From Mycobacteroides chelonae (GTDB lineage Bacteria > Actinomycetota > Actinomycetes > Mycobacteriales > Mycobacteriaceae), in the NCBI GenBank assembly GCA_014204435.1, contig JACHLF010000001.1, positions 186,001-250,000 of the forward strand: a DNA stretch of 64,000 bases, in the 5' to 3' direction. How positions within the stretch are numbered: position 1 is the stretch's first letter; each line of letters starts with the position of its first letter. Of the stretch, positions 53,082-61,481 are shown piece after piece. The translations under genes and the position numbers were made by a program. Under the pieces are notes generated by a model. The model was given only the letters and a program-made list of their open reading frames with translations. It did no database searches and was not told the DNA's origin.

Positions 53082-53574
53082 CGGACGTAACGCGTCTGTC
53101 CGTGGGGTTTCTTGGTGAAGAACAGCACTTTTGACGCCACTACCTTATGTACGACCGCGAACTGGTCGCCCTCGCCGAAACCGCCGTCGCTCGGTGTGAA
53201 TTTCCAGTCCTCGCCGTATTTTTCGAAGTAGGCATCCGCGACGTTGCGCAGCGTGGCGGCATCCACGACACGTTCGGCCGTTCCCTCGACGACGACGTCG
53301 TGCCCGTCATGCCAGGTGCTAACACCCGTTGCGACGGCCGCTGCGGCGTTCGCTTCGAGATTGCGGGCCTTCTGCTCGGTAGGGCCTGTGCAGAACACGA
53401 ACGATTCCCGATGCCAGATGCCCACACGGGGGTGACGTGTGGGCTGCCATCCGCTCGGACGGTGCTGATCCAGTACAGCTCGGCAGTGGCCAGCAGGTCC
53501 GAGACGTCGGTCCATGCGGGCGCCGAGGTACCGGGCTCGCTGAAGCGCTGATCGAAACGAGGAGTGAGAGTCAT
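53078..53574 (-). pseudogene. Pyridoxamine-phosphate-oxidase-like (PPOX/F420 type) protein with one-base frameshift
   Basis: From ATG 53574 the first frame reads RFSEPGTSAPAWTDVSDLLA and ELYWISTVRADGSPHVTPVW. The rest, GIWHRESFVFCTGPTEQKAR to TKKPHGQTRYVR, is in the next frame. Joining them needs one extra G in the minus-strand run at 53421-53423 (GGG would be GGGG). All else is intact. A homopolymer indel, so either a real lesion or a sequencing error. Confidence 0.8.
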
Positions 53575-53626
53575 GCAGAGATAGACCCGCCCCGCCGGCC
53601 AGATTCATCGCGGGTACCGTAGCGCC

Positions 53627-54085
53627 ATGCGTGATTCGGTCACCGTCCACATGGCGGCTCCCGCGGGCAAGATCTGGGAGCTGGTCAGCGATATCACCAA
53701 CACGGGGAAGTTCAGCCCGGAGACGTTCGAGGCCGAATGGCTCGATGGCGCGAGCGCGCCTGCGGTGGGTGTGCGCTTCCGCGGTCATGTGAAGCGCAAT
53801 CAGAAGGGGCCCGTCTACTGGACGGTGTGTCGGATCGTCGAATGCGATCGCGAACGTTCGTTTGCCTTCGCGGTGCTCTTGCCGAACGGCAAGACGGTCA
53901 ACACCTGGCGCTATCAGTTCGAGCCCGCCGGTCACGGCACCGACGTCACCGAATCCTTTGAACTGACACCGTCATTGCCGGTGCGGATCTATTGGGCACT
54001 GTTGGGCTGGGCGCGCGGACGCACCAATCGCAACGGCATGCGGGAAACCTTGAATCGGATCAAGGCGGTTGCCGAGGCCGTGTGA
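53627..54085 (+). CDS. SRPBCC (polyketide cyclase-like) family protein
   Basis: 152 residues with a START/Bet v1-like fold: VTVHMAAPAGKIWELVSDIT at the N-terminus, VGVRFRGHVKRNQKGPVYWT, FEPAGHGTDVTESFELTPSL and a C-terminal helix GMRETLNRIKAVAEAV. These proteins bind lipophilic ligands in a cavity; the ligand here is unknown. ATG at 53627, divergent from the PPOX pseudogene. Confidence 0.85.
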   Translation: MRDSVTVHMAAPAGKIWELVSDITNTGKFSPETFEAEWLDGASAPAVGVRFRGHVKRNQKGPVYWTVCRIVECDRERSFAFAVLLPNGKTVNTWRYQFEPAGHGTDVTESFELTPSLPVRIYWALLGWARGRTNRNGMRETLNRIKAVAEAV

Positions 54086-54381
54086 CTACGCGGAATCTAG
54101 CGCCGACAGCCAGCTTGCTGATGTCGTCCTGGCCGTGGACGACTCGGTCCAGTAGTCGGAAATAGTCGAAGCGCTGAACATCGGGGGGAGGGCACCGCGA
54201 AGATGCTGGCATCGCCGTAGGCACCCCTCGGTAGGTAGATACTGAGCACGCTGACCGCGCCACCTGACGCATTGGAGTCCATCGCCAGTCCGGTCTTGTT
54301 TCCGGCTGCAGTGCTGACGAGTTCGCGATCACCATCGCGAACCAGTGGAGCTGATCCCGCCACAAACTGTTCGAGTGTCAT
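54086..54381 (-). pseudogene. Unidentified short gene, frameshifted
   Basis: From ATG 54381: TLEQFVAGSAPLVRDGDREL, NKTGLAMDSNASGGAVSVLS, IYLPRGAYGDASIFAV; then the other frame continues PPDVQRFDYFRLLDRVVHGQ and DDISKLAVGARFR. The joint is near 54190. Both halves look coding-like, but I recognise no family. It lies directly after menE on the same strand, yet has a SoxR-like box of its own before the ATG. Confidence 0.4.
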
Positions 54382-54399
54382 ACCGCTCAACGGTAGGAA

Positions 54400-54415
54400 C
54401 TCAAGTGAACTTGAG
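54400..54415. promoter_or_regulatory. SoxR/MerR-like palindromic box
   Basis: CTCAAGTGAACTTGAG: 7-bp perfect arms around GA. The E. coli SoxR box is CCTCAAGTTAACTTGAGG, which this matches at all arm positions except the central pair. It lies 19 bases before the ATG of the frameshifted gene and touches the menE stop. MerR-family control is inferred; no soxR-like gene is in the window. Confidence 0.55.
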
Positions 54416-54416
54416 G

Positions 54417-55565
54417 TCAAGAGAAGCGTTTTACCAGGGCGCGACGGTCTAGTTTTCCGATTCCGCGACGGGGCAGTTCGTCGAGCAGGTGCAGCTCACG
54501 GGGTGCTGCGGTGCCGTCGAGCATCGCGGTGACGTGCTCGCGCAGGTCGTCCAGGGTCGGGGCGCCCTCGGGTGCCGGCACCACCGCAACCGCGACGCGC
54601 TGGCCGAGCCGATCGTCGGGCACGCCGAAGACGGCGGATTCGGCAACCAGGGGATGAGTACCGAGGGCGGCCTCCACCACCTGCGGGGTTACGGTGAGCC
54701 CACCGGTGCTGATGGCCTCGTCCAAACGTCCCAGCACCCTGAGTCGGCCATCCTGGAATTCGCCGAAGTCTTCGGTATGGAACCATCCGGGTTCTGCGAA
54801 GGCTTTGTGGCCCGGCATGTTTCGATAGCCGGCTGCCACCGTGGCGCCGCCGAGGCTGATCCGCCCCTCCGTTCCGATGCGCACCTGCACACCGCTGAGT
54901 GCCACGCCGTCGTACACGCAGCCTCCGCAGGTTTCGCTCATGCCGTAGGTCCTGACCACCGGAACGCGTGCCTGCGCCGCCTTGATGGCGACCGCAGCGG
55001 GCAGTGGCCCGCCGCCCAATAGAACCGCGTCGAAGGACGCGAGTGCCTCGGACGCTGCCGGGTCCTGTAGCGCCTTCACCAATTGTGTTGCCACCAAAGA
55101 GATGTATCGCCGACTGCCGATCATTTCGGCAGCTGCTCGCACAAAGTCCGATACCGAGAAGCCCGCCGAGACGTCGAGCACCACGGGGTCGGTGCCGGCC
55201 TGGATGCTGCGCAACAGCACCTGCATCCCGGCGATGTGATGGGGCGGTAGTGCCAACAGCCATTGGCCGGCACCGCCCAGTCGTGCGTGTGCCGCGGCGC
55301 CGCTGGCGGACAGTGCGGCGCCGGTCAGCATGGCGCCCTTGGGTTTCCCCGTGGTTCCGGAGGTCGACACCACCACCGCGACATCCTCGGCGATGGGCTC
55401 ATCGGCGGCGAGTTCCGCGGCCAGGAAATGCGCGTGATCGGCATCGTCGGCGGGCACCGGCAGCACCGCGTCGCCACGGCCATCCAGCAGCTCGGCCAGC
55501 CGGGGAAGCAGGCCGAGCATCGTCTGCCCGCTGGGCACGGGCAACGCGCGCAGCAGCCGCGTCAC
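54417..55565 (-). CDS. menE: o-Succinylbenzoate-CoA ligase MenE
   Basis: Activates o-succinylbenzoate with ATP and CoA for menaquinone synthesis. 382 residues, short for the ANL family, as in M. tuberculosis Rv0542c. Motif A1 is VVVSTSGTTGKPKGAMLTG; VVRTYGMSETCGGCVYDG, WFHTEDFGEFQDGRLRVLGR and the C-terminal lysine region PRRGIGKLDRRAL are present. Its start region overlaps the upstream DUF3349 gene end by four bases. Confidence 0.93.
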   Translation of the reverse strand: MTRLLRALPVPSGQTMLGLLPRLAELLDGRGDAVLPVPADDADHAHFLAAELAADEPIAEDVAVVVSTSGTTGKPKGAMLTGAALSASGAAAHARLGGAGQWLLALPPHHIAGMQVLLRSIQAGTDPVVLDVSAGFSVSDFVRAAAEMIGSRRYISLVATQLVKALQDPAASEALASFDAVLLGGGPLPAAVAIKAAQARVPVVRTYGMSETCGGCVYDGVALSGVQVRIGTEGRISLGGATVAAGYRNMPGHKAFAEPGWFHTEDFGEFQDGRLRVLGRLDEAISTGGLTVTPQVVEAALGTHPLVAESAVFGVPDDRLGQRVAVAVVPAPEGAPTLDDLREHVTAMLDGTAAPRELHLLDELPRRGIGKLDRRALVKRFS

Positions 55566-55903
55566 GCCGGGTGGTCGAAGGACTGACCGGAGCCCGGCTC
55601 GTCTGTGTGGTCCGCGGGCTCGCGCGGATCGTCAAGGGGCCACCCCTTTTTCGACAGTCGCTCGCGCACGCGCTCGATGTCTTCTCCGGTGGGCAGCTCA
55701 TCGGTGATCTGGGTGATGAGGACGCCGATATCGATGTTGTCGAAGTCGCCGCGGGCCATCAGCTCGCGGGCCACGGTCTTGACCTCTTCATTGGAGAGGC
55801 GGCGACCGAGCAATGCCAACAGCGGGACATAGTCGGGCGGCGGGACACCCTCGGGGTATCCCGCCCGAAGCCAGGTGACGATCTTGTTCAGAAATGCGTT
55901 CAC
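55562..55903 (-). CDS. DUF3349 protein (Rv0543c orthologue)
   Basis: 113 residues, helical: NAFLNKIVTWLRAGYPEGVP, PDYVPLLALLGRRLSNEEVK and TQITDELPTGEDIERVRERL. The DUF3349 fold is known from a mycobacterial structure, but the function is not. It precedes menE and overlaps it by four bases, so they share a transcript. The acidic C-terminal tail (DPREPADHTDEPG) is disordered. Confidence 0.87.
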   Translation of the reverse strand: MNAFLNKIVTWLRAGYPEGVPPPDYVPLLALLGRRLSNEEVKTVARELMARGDFDNIDIGVLITQITDELPTGEDIERVRERLSKKGWPLDDPREPADHTDEPGSGQSFDHPA

Positions 55904-56169
55904 GGCCTCTTACTCCTGACAGGGGGACGGGCGGCCGTCCTAGGTCATGTCGACTGCATAGCGATGCTAGTGCCGATGGCTTCCATTGTCGCCAGGCTGA
56001 AAGGTAGTCGCAAACGTCTCGGAGCCCGGCGCGCAGCCCGAACAGTCAGTACCCGGAAAGTTAACGGAATGTGAACTCCTTGCAGGAAATATCAAACTAG
56101 CCGGTCAGCGCCCAAACTTGGTCCGTCATCAGCTGGTTAAAGTGAAGGCCTTGCCCCAGAATTAGCGCC

Positions 56170-57459
56170 ATGGACGCAACCATGATCATCCTGGTGCTGT
56201 TGATCGCAACGGCACTGGCCTTCGACTTCACCAACGGTTTCCATGACACCGGTAACGCCATGGCCACGTCCATTGCAACGGGCGCTCTGAAGCCCAAGAC
56301 CGCGGTCCTGCTGGCCGGCGTGCTGAACCTCGTCGGTGCCTTCCTCTCCGTCGAGGTTGCCGTCACCGTGACCACCTCGGTGATCAAGGTGCAGGACAGC
56401 AAGACCGGTCACCTGCTGCCCAACATCACCCCGTCCATGGGCCTGACCATCATCTTCGCCGGTCTCATCGGCGGCATCCTGTGGAACTTGCTGACCTGGC
56501 TTTTCGGTATTCCGTCCAGCTCGTCGCACGCGCTCTTCGGTGGCCTCATCGGTGCAGCCCTCGCCGCGATCGGCACCTCGGGCGTCAAGTGGGACGGCAT
56601 CCTGCAGAAGGTGATCATCCCCGCGTTCGCCGCACCGCTGATCGCGGGCCTGGTGGCCGCCGCCGGCACGTGGTTGGTCTACCGCATCACCCGCAATGTG
56701 GTGAAGAAACGGCGTGAAGAGGGCTTCCGCTGGGGTCAGATCGCCACTGCGTCCCTCGTCGCGCTGTCGCACGGAACCAACGATGCGCAGAAGACCATGG
56801 GCGTGATCGCCCTGGCACTCATCACCACCGGCCACCTGACCGGAAACGTCAAGGAGACCGGCCTGCCGTTCTGGATCATCGCCAGCTGCGCCATCGCCAT
56901 CGGCCTGGGCACCTACCTGGGTGGATGGCGCGTCATCCGCACCCTGGGCAAGGGCCTCGTCGAGATCGAGTCCCCGCAGGGTCTGGCCGCCGAAGCGTCC
57001 TCGGCCGCAATCATCCTGAGCTCGAGTGCTGCCGGCATGGCACTGTCCACCACCCACGTGGCGACCGGTTCCATCCTGGGAACCGGCGTCGGCAAGCCCG
57101 GCGCCGGGGTCCGCTGGGCCGTGGCCGGCCGCATGGTGCTGGCCTGGCTGGTCACCCTGCCCGCCGCCGGTATCGTCGGCGCGCTCTCCTACTGGCTCTC
57201 CAAGGGCGTCGGCAACCTCACCACCCCGATGGTCGGTGACCTGATCATCTTCGCCCTGCTCGTCGGACTCTCCGGGTACATGTGGTGGCGGGCCCAGCAG
57301 GAGAAGGTCGACTCCAGCAATGTCAACGCCGAGTGGGATGACTCCACCAACTCGGTGGTGCCGGCCGATGTCCGTGAGGTCAAGGTCGAAGCGTCTGCCG
57401 AGGTCTCGGGCAAGGATGCTGCGAAGAAGGACTCCGCCAACGACACGGCGTCGGTCTAA
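56170..57459 (+). CDS. pitA: Low-affinity inorganic phosphate transporter PitA
   Basis: 429 residues, about ten membrane helices. The Pit signatures are duplicated, as in the family: ALAFDFTNGFHDTGNAMATS at the N-terminus and ALSHGTNDAQKTMGVIAL in the second half; GIPSSSSHALFGGLIGAAL and STTHVATGSILGTG are the serine-rich repeats. A charged tail follows. It takes up phosphate with protons. In M. tuberculosis the orthologue (Rv0545c) is on the other strand relative to menE; here pitA and the next gene are inverted. Confidence 0.93.
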   Translation: MDATMIILVLLIATALAFDFTNGFHDTGNAMATSIATGALKPKTAVLLAGVLNLVGAFLSVEVAVTVTTSVIKVQDSKTGHLLPNITPSMGLTIIFAGLIGGILWNLLTWLFGIPSSSSHALFGGLIGAALAAIGTSGVKWDGILQKVIIPAFAAPLIAGLVAAAGTWLVYRITRNVVKKRREEGFRWGQIATASLVALSHGTNDAQKTMGVIALALITTGHLTGNVKETGLPFWIIASCAIAIGLGTYLGGWRVIRTLGKGLVEIESPQGLAAEASSAAIILSSSAAGMALSTTHVATGSILGTGVGKPGAGVRWAVAGRMVLAWLVTLPAAGIVGALSYWLSKGVGNLTTPMVGDLIIFALLVGLSGYMWWRAQQEKVDSSNVNAEWDDSTNSVVPADVREVKVEASAEVSGKDAAKKDSANDTASV

Positions 57460-57503
57460 CCGGCCCGGCCCATCAGACCTCACAGAACAGTTAGGAAGCC
57501 TCG

Positions 57504-57788
57504 ATGAACTACGTGGAAGCCATCGGCAAGGTGCTCGTGGTTGGGTTGATTCTCGGTGCGGGACTGCCGGCGGTCTTCGCGGCAGGTTTGGTTGCCTACT
57601 CGTCGGGTGCCGGTGGCACCAATGACGACGGCACCGTCGTCGTCGCACCGAACCCGGCCGTGAAATTCCTGGGACTGGCCCTCTTCACCCTGGTCGGCGC
57701 GGTTGTCGTCCTTGCACTGCTGTGGATCACCCGGACGACGATCATCCACCACACGGGCATTGACTTCTTCCCGTTCGTCAAGAAGTAG
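57504..57788 (+). CDS. Two-helix membrane protein (Rv0544c orthologue)
   Basis: 94 residues: VEAIGKVLVVGLILGAGLPA as first helix, LGLALFTLVGAVVVLALLWI as second, and the end IIHHTGIDFFPFVKK. It starts 44 bases after pitA and ends just before a strong terminator, so pitA plus this gene form a unit. In M. tuberculosis the pair is also adjacent. Likely an accessory membrane protein; function unknown. Confidence 0.83.
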   Translation: MNYVEAIGKVLVVGLILGAGLPAVFAAGLVAYSSGAGGTNDDGTVVVAPNPAVKFLGLALFTLVGAVVVLALLWITRTTIIHHTGIDFFPFVKK

Positions 57789-57801
57789 CCAAGCCACATC
57801 C

Positions 57802-57836
57802 AAAGACACCCGGCGGGACTACCGCCGGGTGTCTTT
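57802..57836. terminator. Bidirectional terminator after pitA-Rv0544
   Basis: AAAGACACCCGGCGG (57802-57816) and its exact complement CCGCCGGGTGTCTTT (57822-57836) around GACTA: a perfect 15-bp stem flanked by A- and T-runs. It is 13 bases after the membrane protein stop and overlaps the last codons of the convergent VOC gene. Confidence 0.85.
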
Positions 57837-58205
57837 GCGTAGTGGGTGGTCCGGGGGAATCTGTACGAAGATCAGCGTGACGCCATCGGGTGCGGCTACG
57901 TGCATCTCATGCAGGCCCCACGGTTCCTGTTGTGCGGCGCGGGATATCGATGCACCGCGGCTTTCCAGATCGCCCTGGGTGGCGTAGACGTCGCGCACCT
58001 GCAGCCAGAGCGCGCCCGGAAACACCGTCGGGGGGCCGTCCGTGCGACCATGCCGGGCGATCTCGATGAGGGACTGGCCGGCGAAGAACACCATGCCCGC
58101 CCCGTAGTCGCGGGCGACGGCCAGCCCCAGCGTATCTCGGTAGAACGCCAGCGTCGTGTCATAGTCCTTAGGACGCAACAATATTCGGCTGGACAATATC
58201 TCCAT
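57819..58205 (-). CDS. Glyoxalase/VOC-fold protein (Rv0546c orthologue)
   Basis: 128 residues, one VOC module pair: SSRILLRPKDYDTTLAFYRD, GMVFFAGQSLIEIARHG, ALWLQVRDVYATQGDLESRG and HEMHVAAPDGVTLIFVQIPP. The positions that usually hold metal ligands are not all evident, so it may be a binding protein rather than a lyase. Substrate unknown. Its 3' end forms part of the terminator shared with the convergent pair. Confidence 0.83.
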   Translation of the reverse strand: MEILSSRILLRPKDYDTTLAFYRDTLGLAVARDYGAGMVFFAGQSLIEIARHGRTDGPPTVFPGALWLQVRDVYATQGDLESRGASISRAAQQEPWGLHEMHVAAPDGVTLIFVQIPPDHPLRKDTRR

Positions 58206-58232
58206 GAGCCGTGTCTACCACGGCAGGCCGAA

Positions 58233-59120
58233 CTAACCCAGGGTTTCCGGACCGGTGCGCGCCATGCGTGTCACCAGCTCGGGCGCCACCGCGTTCACCG
58301 TCGCGGCCAGCACCGAGATGCGTGGGGCGATCCGTGCGGGACGCACGCGTGCTGCCAGCACCATCCATTCGGCTGCCTCGGCTGAGGTCAATGCGGGCGC
58401 GTCGGTGAACGCATCGGTGGGGGCGATCATCGGGGTACGCACCAGGGGGAAGTAGAGCGTGCTGGTGTGCACGTTGTACTTGCCGTACTCGGCGTCCACG
58501 ATGCGACTGACCGTCGACAGTGCTGCCTTGGACGCGTTGTACACCGCGAACTTGGGCACTACGTCGTTGAGCACACCCCAGGTGGCCACGTTGATGATGT
58601 GCCCGCTGCGGCGTTCGACCATGCCCGGCGCGAACCCGCGGATCAATCGCAACGGCGAAAAGTAGTTGAGCTGCATGGTCCGTTCGGCGTCGTGCCAACG
58701 GTCCAGGGATTCGTGGGTGGCACGCCGAATGGAACGACCGGCGTTGTTGACCAGGATGTCGATGCCGCCGTGGCGTTCTGTCACCGTCTCGACGAGTTTG
58801 TCGATGGCATCCAGGTCGGAGAGGTCGCAGGCGATGGCGTCGGCCTCGCCGCCGCCGGCGGTGATGCGGGCAGCGACCTCGCTCAGCAAGTCCTCGCGGC
58901 GGGCGACCACGATGACCTTGGCTCCGAGCTGGCCAAAGCGGTACGCGGCGTCCTCGCCGATGCCGGAAGAGGCGCCCGTGATGAGCACGCGCTTGCCCTT
59001 GAGGGGGACCCCGTAGTTGGGATCGAACTTGGCCCGCAGGAGTGAGGGGCTGGGATATGGCTGCATGGCCGCGCGCGCGATGGCTGTACTGACGCGACTG
59101 CTGACCGAGTTCTTACTCAC
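58233..59120 (-). CDS. Short-chain dehydrogenase (Rv0547c orthologue)
   Basis: 295 residues. NAD(P) motif KGKRVLITGASSGIGEDAAY, NNAG in GIDILVNNAGRSIRRA, catalytic Tyr-Lys in FAVYNASKAALSTVSRI. Near the N-terminus RVSTAIARAAMQPYPSPSLL is an extension typical of this subgroup. The GTG at 59120 is inside a 22-bp palindrome, so translation may be leaderless; ATG at 59066 is the alternative. It stands between menB and the VOC gene, as in M. tuberculosis. Substrate unknown. Confidence 0.87.
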   Translation of the reverse strand: MSKNSVSSRVSTAIARAAMQPYPSPSLLRAKFDPNYGVPLKGKRVLITGASSGIGEDAAYRFGQLGAKVIVVARREDLLSEVAARITAGGGEADAIACDLSDLDAIDKLVETVTERHGGIDILVNNAGRSIRRATHESLDRWHDAERTMQLNYFSPLRLIRGFAPGMVERRSGHIINVATWGVLNDVVPKFAVYNASKAALSTVSRIVDAEYGKYNVHTSTLYFPLVRTPMIAPTDAFTDAPALTSAEAAEWMVLAARVRPARIAPRISVLAATVNAVAPELVTRMARTGPETLG

Positions 59121-59130
59121 GAGTAAGAAC
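59109..59130. promoter_or_regulatory. 22-bp palindromic operator over the SDR start codon
   Basis: GTTCTTACTC (59109-59118) and GAGTAAGAAC (59121-59130) are perfect 10-bp arms separated by AC. The proposed GTG start (59118-59120) lies at its centre. TTACTC-NN-GAGTAA is a common TetR-operator shape. A bound repressor would block both promoter and start. Confidence 0.65.
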
Positions 59131-59264
59131 TGTATTCCTCTTTCGACGAGCGCGAAATGCCGGGCCCCGGTGACATAGATCTCGCACGGTCTCGCGTATC
59201 GGCGGTGCCCTGCGCTGGCCTCACTCACCCCAATCACGACAAGGACGTGGCTCTATGGGATCGC

Positions 59265-60185
59265 CTAGTAATGCCAGGGGTAGGGCGACCAGTCCGGCGT
59301 GCGCTTCTCCAAGAACGAGTCGCGGCCTTCGACGGCCTCGTCGGTCATGTAGGCCAATCGTGTTGCCTCCCCCGCGAACAACTGCTGTCCCACCAGTCCG
59401 TCGTCGGTGAGGTTGAAGGCGTACTTCAGCATGCGCTGTGCCTGCGGCGACTTTTCGTTGATGGCGGCGGTCCACTCCAGCGCGACGGCCTCCAGATGCT
59501 CGTGGTCGACGACCTCGTTGACGGCACCCATGCGGTGCATCTGCTCGGCCGTGTACGGCCGACCCAGGAAGAAGATCTCGCGGGCGAATTTCTGCCCGAC
59601 CATCTTGGCCAGGTATGCGCTGCCGTAGCCGCCGTCGAAGCTGCCCACATCGGCGTCGGTCTGTTTGAAGCGCGCGTGTTCGCGGCTGGCCAATGTCAGG
59701 TCGCACACCACGTGCAGGCTGTGTCCACCACCGGCGGCCCAGCCATTGACCAAGGCGATCACCACCTTTGGCATGAAGCGGATGAGACGCTGCACCTCCA
59801 GGATGTGCAGGCGCCCCGCGCGGCCCGGGTCCACGGTCTCTGCCGTCTCTCCCCCGGCGTACTGATACCCGGTGCGGCCCCTAATGCGTTGATCGCCGCC
59901 GGAACAGAATGCCCAGCCGCCGTCCTTGAGGCTGGGGCCATTGCCGGTGAGCAGCACCGCACCGACATCGGAGGTCATTCGTGCGTGATCCAGAGTGCGG
60001 TACAGCTCGTCGACAGTGTGTGGCCTGAATGCGTTGCGCACCTCGGGCCGGTCAAACGCGATCCGCACGGTGCCCTGGCTGACGTGCCGGTGATAGGTGA
60101 TGTCGGTCAGGTCTTCGAAACCGGGCACCGGCTGCCAGCGCGTCCGGTCGAAGGGGTTGGCGGTCTGCCCGTCGTCTAGGGTCAT
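59265..60185 (-). CDS. menB: 1,4-dihydroxy-2-naphthoyl-CoA synthase MenB
   Basis: Crotonase-fold enzyme closing o-succinylbenzoyl-CoA into DHNA-CoA, the step after MenE. 306 residues. Active-site features: RIAFDRPEVRNAFRPHTVDE, AFCSGGDQRIRGRTGYQYAG, VIALVNGWAAGGGHSLHVVC and KQTDADVGSFDGGYGSAYLA; C-terminal WSPYPWHY is typical. Synteny matches Rv0548c. Confidence 0.95.
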   Translation of the reverse strand: MTLDDGQTANPFDRTRWQPVPGFEDLTDITYHRHVSQGTVRIAFDRPEVRNAFRPHTVDELYRTLDHARMTSDVGAVLLTGNGPSLKDGGWAFCSGGDQRIRGRTGYQYAGGETAETVDPGRAGRLHILEVQRLIRFMPKVVIALVNGWAAGGGHSLHVVCDLTLASREHARFKQTDADVGSFDGGYGSAYLAKMVGQKFAREIFFLGRPYTAEQMHRMGAVNEVVDHEHLEAVALEWTAAINEKSPQAQRMLKYAFNLTDDGLVGQQLFAGEATRLAYMTDEAVEGRDSFLEKRTPDWSPYPWHY

Positions 60186-60242
60186 GGCTCCGACTCTAGA
60201 GGCCGCCTTGTACGCGGCCGGTCAGAAGCTACGCGCGAAGCA

Positions 60243-60938
60243 TCACGCCGTCGACTGTGCGGTCGAGGGCGTGGTCCATTGGGTGAAGAGGCCCGGTGGT
60301 GGCTGCTGGCACCATGCCCACGTGCCGCCTTCCTTGCGGAACTGGTTCGGCTTGGTCTGGGTTTGGATGCCGGTACCGCCGAAGCTGTAGGTCGCGGTGA
60401 TGTTTCCGGTAGCGCTGTCACCCACGATCTTGATGTTGTCGATGGCGAACTTCTCGACAGTCGTGGACTCGCGGATGATCTGCAGCACGGTGGCCTGGTA
60501 GGAGAACTGGTCGCGGTTGACGATCGCCTTCACGAGGGTGGCGCGTTCACCGCTGCCGGCGCTCGGGAACTGTTGTGCCACAACGCTGGCCAGAGTCGAG
60601 GTATCTCCGTACATCAGCGCCTGCTCGGCACCCTTCCAGGAGTTGATCGAGGGAACCAGCTTCTCGTCTGCGGTGCGGCTGGACACCTGATAGCGGGGGC
60701 AGGTCAGGGCATTCCCGAGGTCCAGGTCCAGGCTGCCGAGTGCCTTGCCCAGCTGCGCCGTCACCTGACGGATCTGCTCCTGGTCGCTCTCGGTGACCGC
60801 CGCAGTGGTCTGGGGAGTTTCGGTGGGCTTGGTCAGCGTCTGGTAGACGGTGCACCCGGATAGCGCGGTGGCAAGTGCGGCCACCACCACTGCCGAGCGC
60901 GCTGTCCCACGGAAATGTGTGGCACGCACCTGAGGCAT
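60243..60938 (-). CDS. Lipoprotein of unknown function
   Basis: 231 residues with a signal ending in lipobox ATALSGC (Cys29). The mature part starts with a threonine-rich stretch (PTETPQTTAAVTE), then a domain of about 150 residues: LTCPRYQVSSRTADEKLVPS, VAQQFPSAGSGERATLVKAI and FAIDNIKIVGDSATGNITAT. Resembles NTF2-like mycobacterial lipoproteins, but I cannot assign a family. Separate transcript upstream of menB in the same direction. Confidence 0.75.
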   Translation of the reverse strand: MPQVRATHFRGTARSAVVVAALATALSGCTVYQTLTKPTETPQTTAAVTESDQEQIRQVTAQLGKALGSLDLDLGNALTCPRYQVSSRTADEKLVPSINSWKGAEQALMYGDTSTLASVVAQQFPSAGSGERATLVKAIVNRDQFSYQATVLQIIRESTTVEKFAIDNIKIVGDSATGNITATYSFGGTGIQTQTKPNQFRKEGGTWAWCQQPPPGLFTQWTTPSTAQSTA

Positions 60939-61004
60939 CGTCGAATACCTTCCCCGTGAGATATGCCAAGGACCAGATCATTAGTCTTGCTCAAGAAATT
61001 TAAC

Positions 61005-61481
61005 TCATGGTGGCCCGGCCGTATTCCCGCCCTGTCCGACCAGGTAGCGCAGAATCGAAATCCGGTGGAAGGTGTTGATCATGATTGTCGACCACACCGG
61101 CGCCCATACCTGATCATCGGACAACTGCGCACGCGCGGCGGCGTTTAGCTCGGCGGTGAGATGGGCTCCGGTGACCTCCATCACCGCTTCGGTGATGGCC
61201 AGGGCTGCACGCCCCACCTCGTTGAACAAGTCGGGTTCCCGCCACGCCGGTAGCACGGCGATGCGTTGTGTCGACTCGCCCTCCTCCCACGCGATCCGGG
61301 TGTGCAGGTCCAGGCAAAACAAGCAGCGGTTCAGCTGGGATACCCAAATATTGACCAGTTCCAACGTTGTTCGCGAAAGCCCGGCCTCGGCGGCCCGCGT
61401 GCGCAGATCGGCGGCGGCCTTGGTCAGTCCCTGCTAGACAGACGGGGTTTGCTTGTCGATGTAGACGCGATGTTGGCTCAT
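61005..61481 (-). pseudogene. AhpD-like carboxymuconolactone decarboxylase family gene with early stop codon
   Basis: ATG 61481 reads SQHRVYIDKQTPSV, then TAG (61434-61436) at codon 16; in the same frame follow QGLTKAAADLRTRAAEAGLS, TLELVNIWVSQLNRCLFCLD, LHTRIAWEEGE and a complete end. The CxxC motif (CLFC) is intact. One nonsense codon is the only visible fault. Re-initiation at TTG 61364 would give 119 residues. Its ATG overlaps the stop of the GNAT-like gene upstream, so the two formed an operon. Confidence 0.78.
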
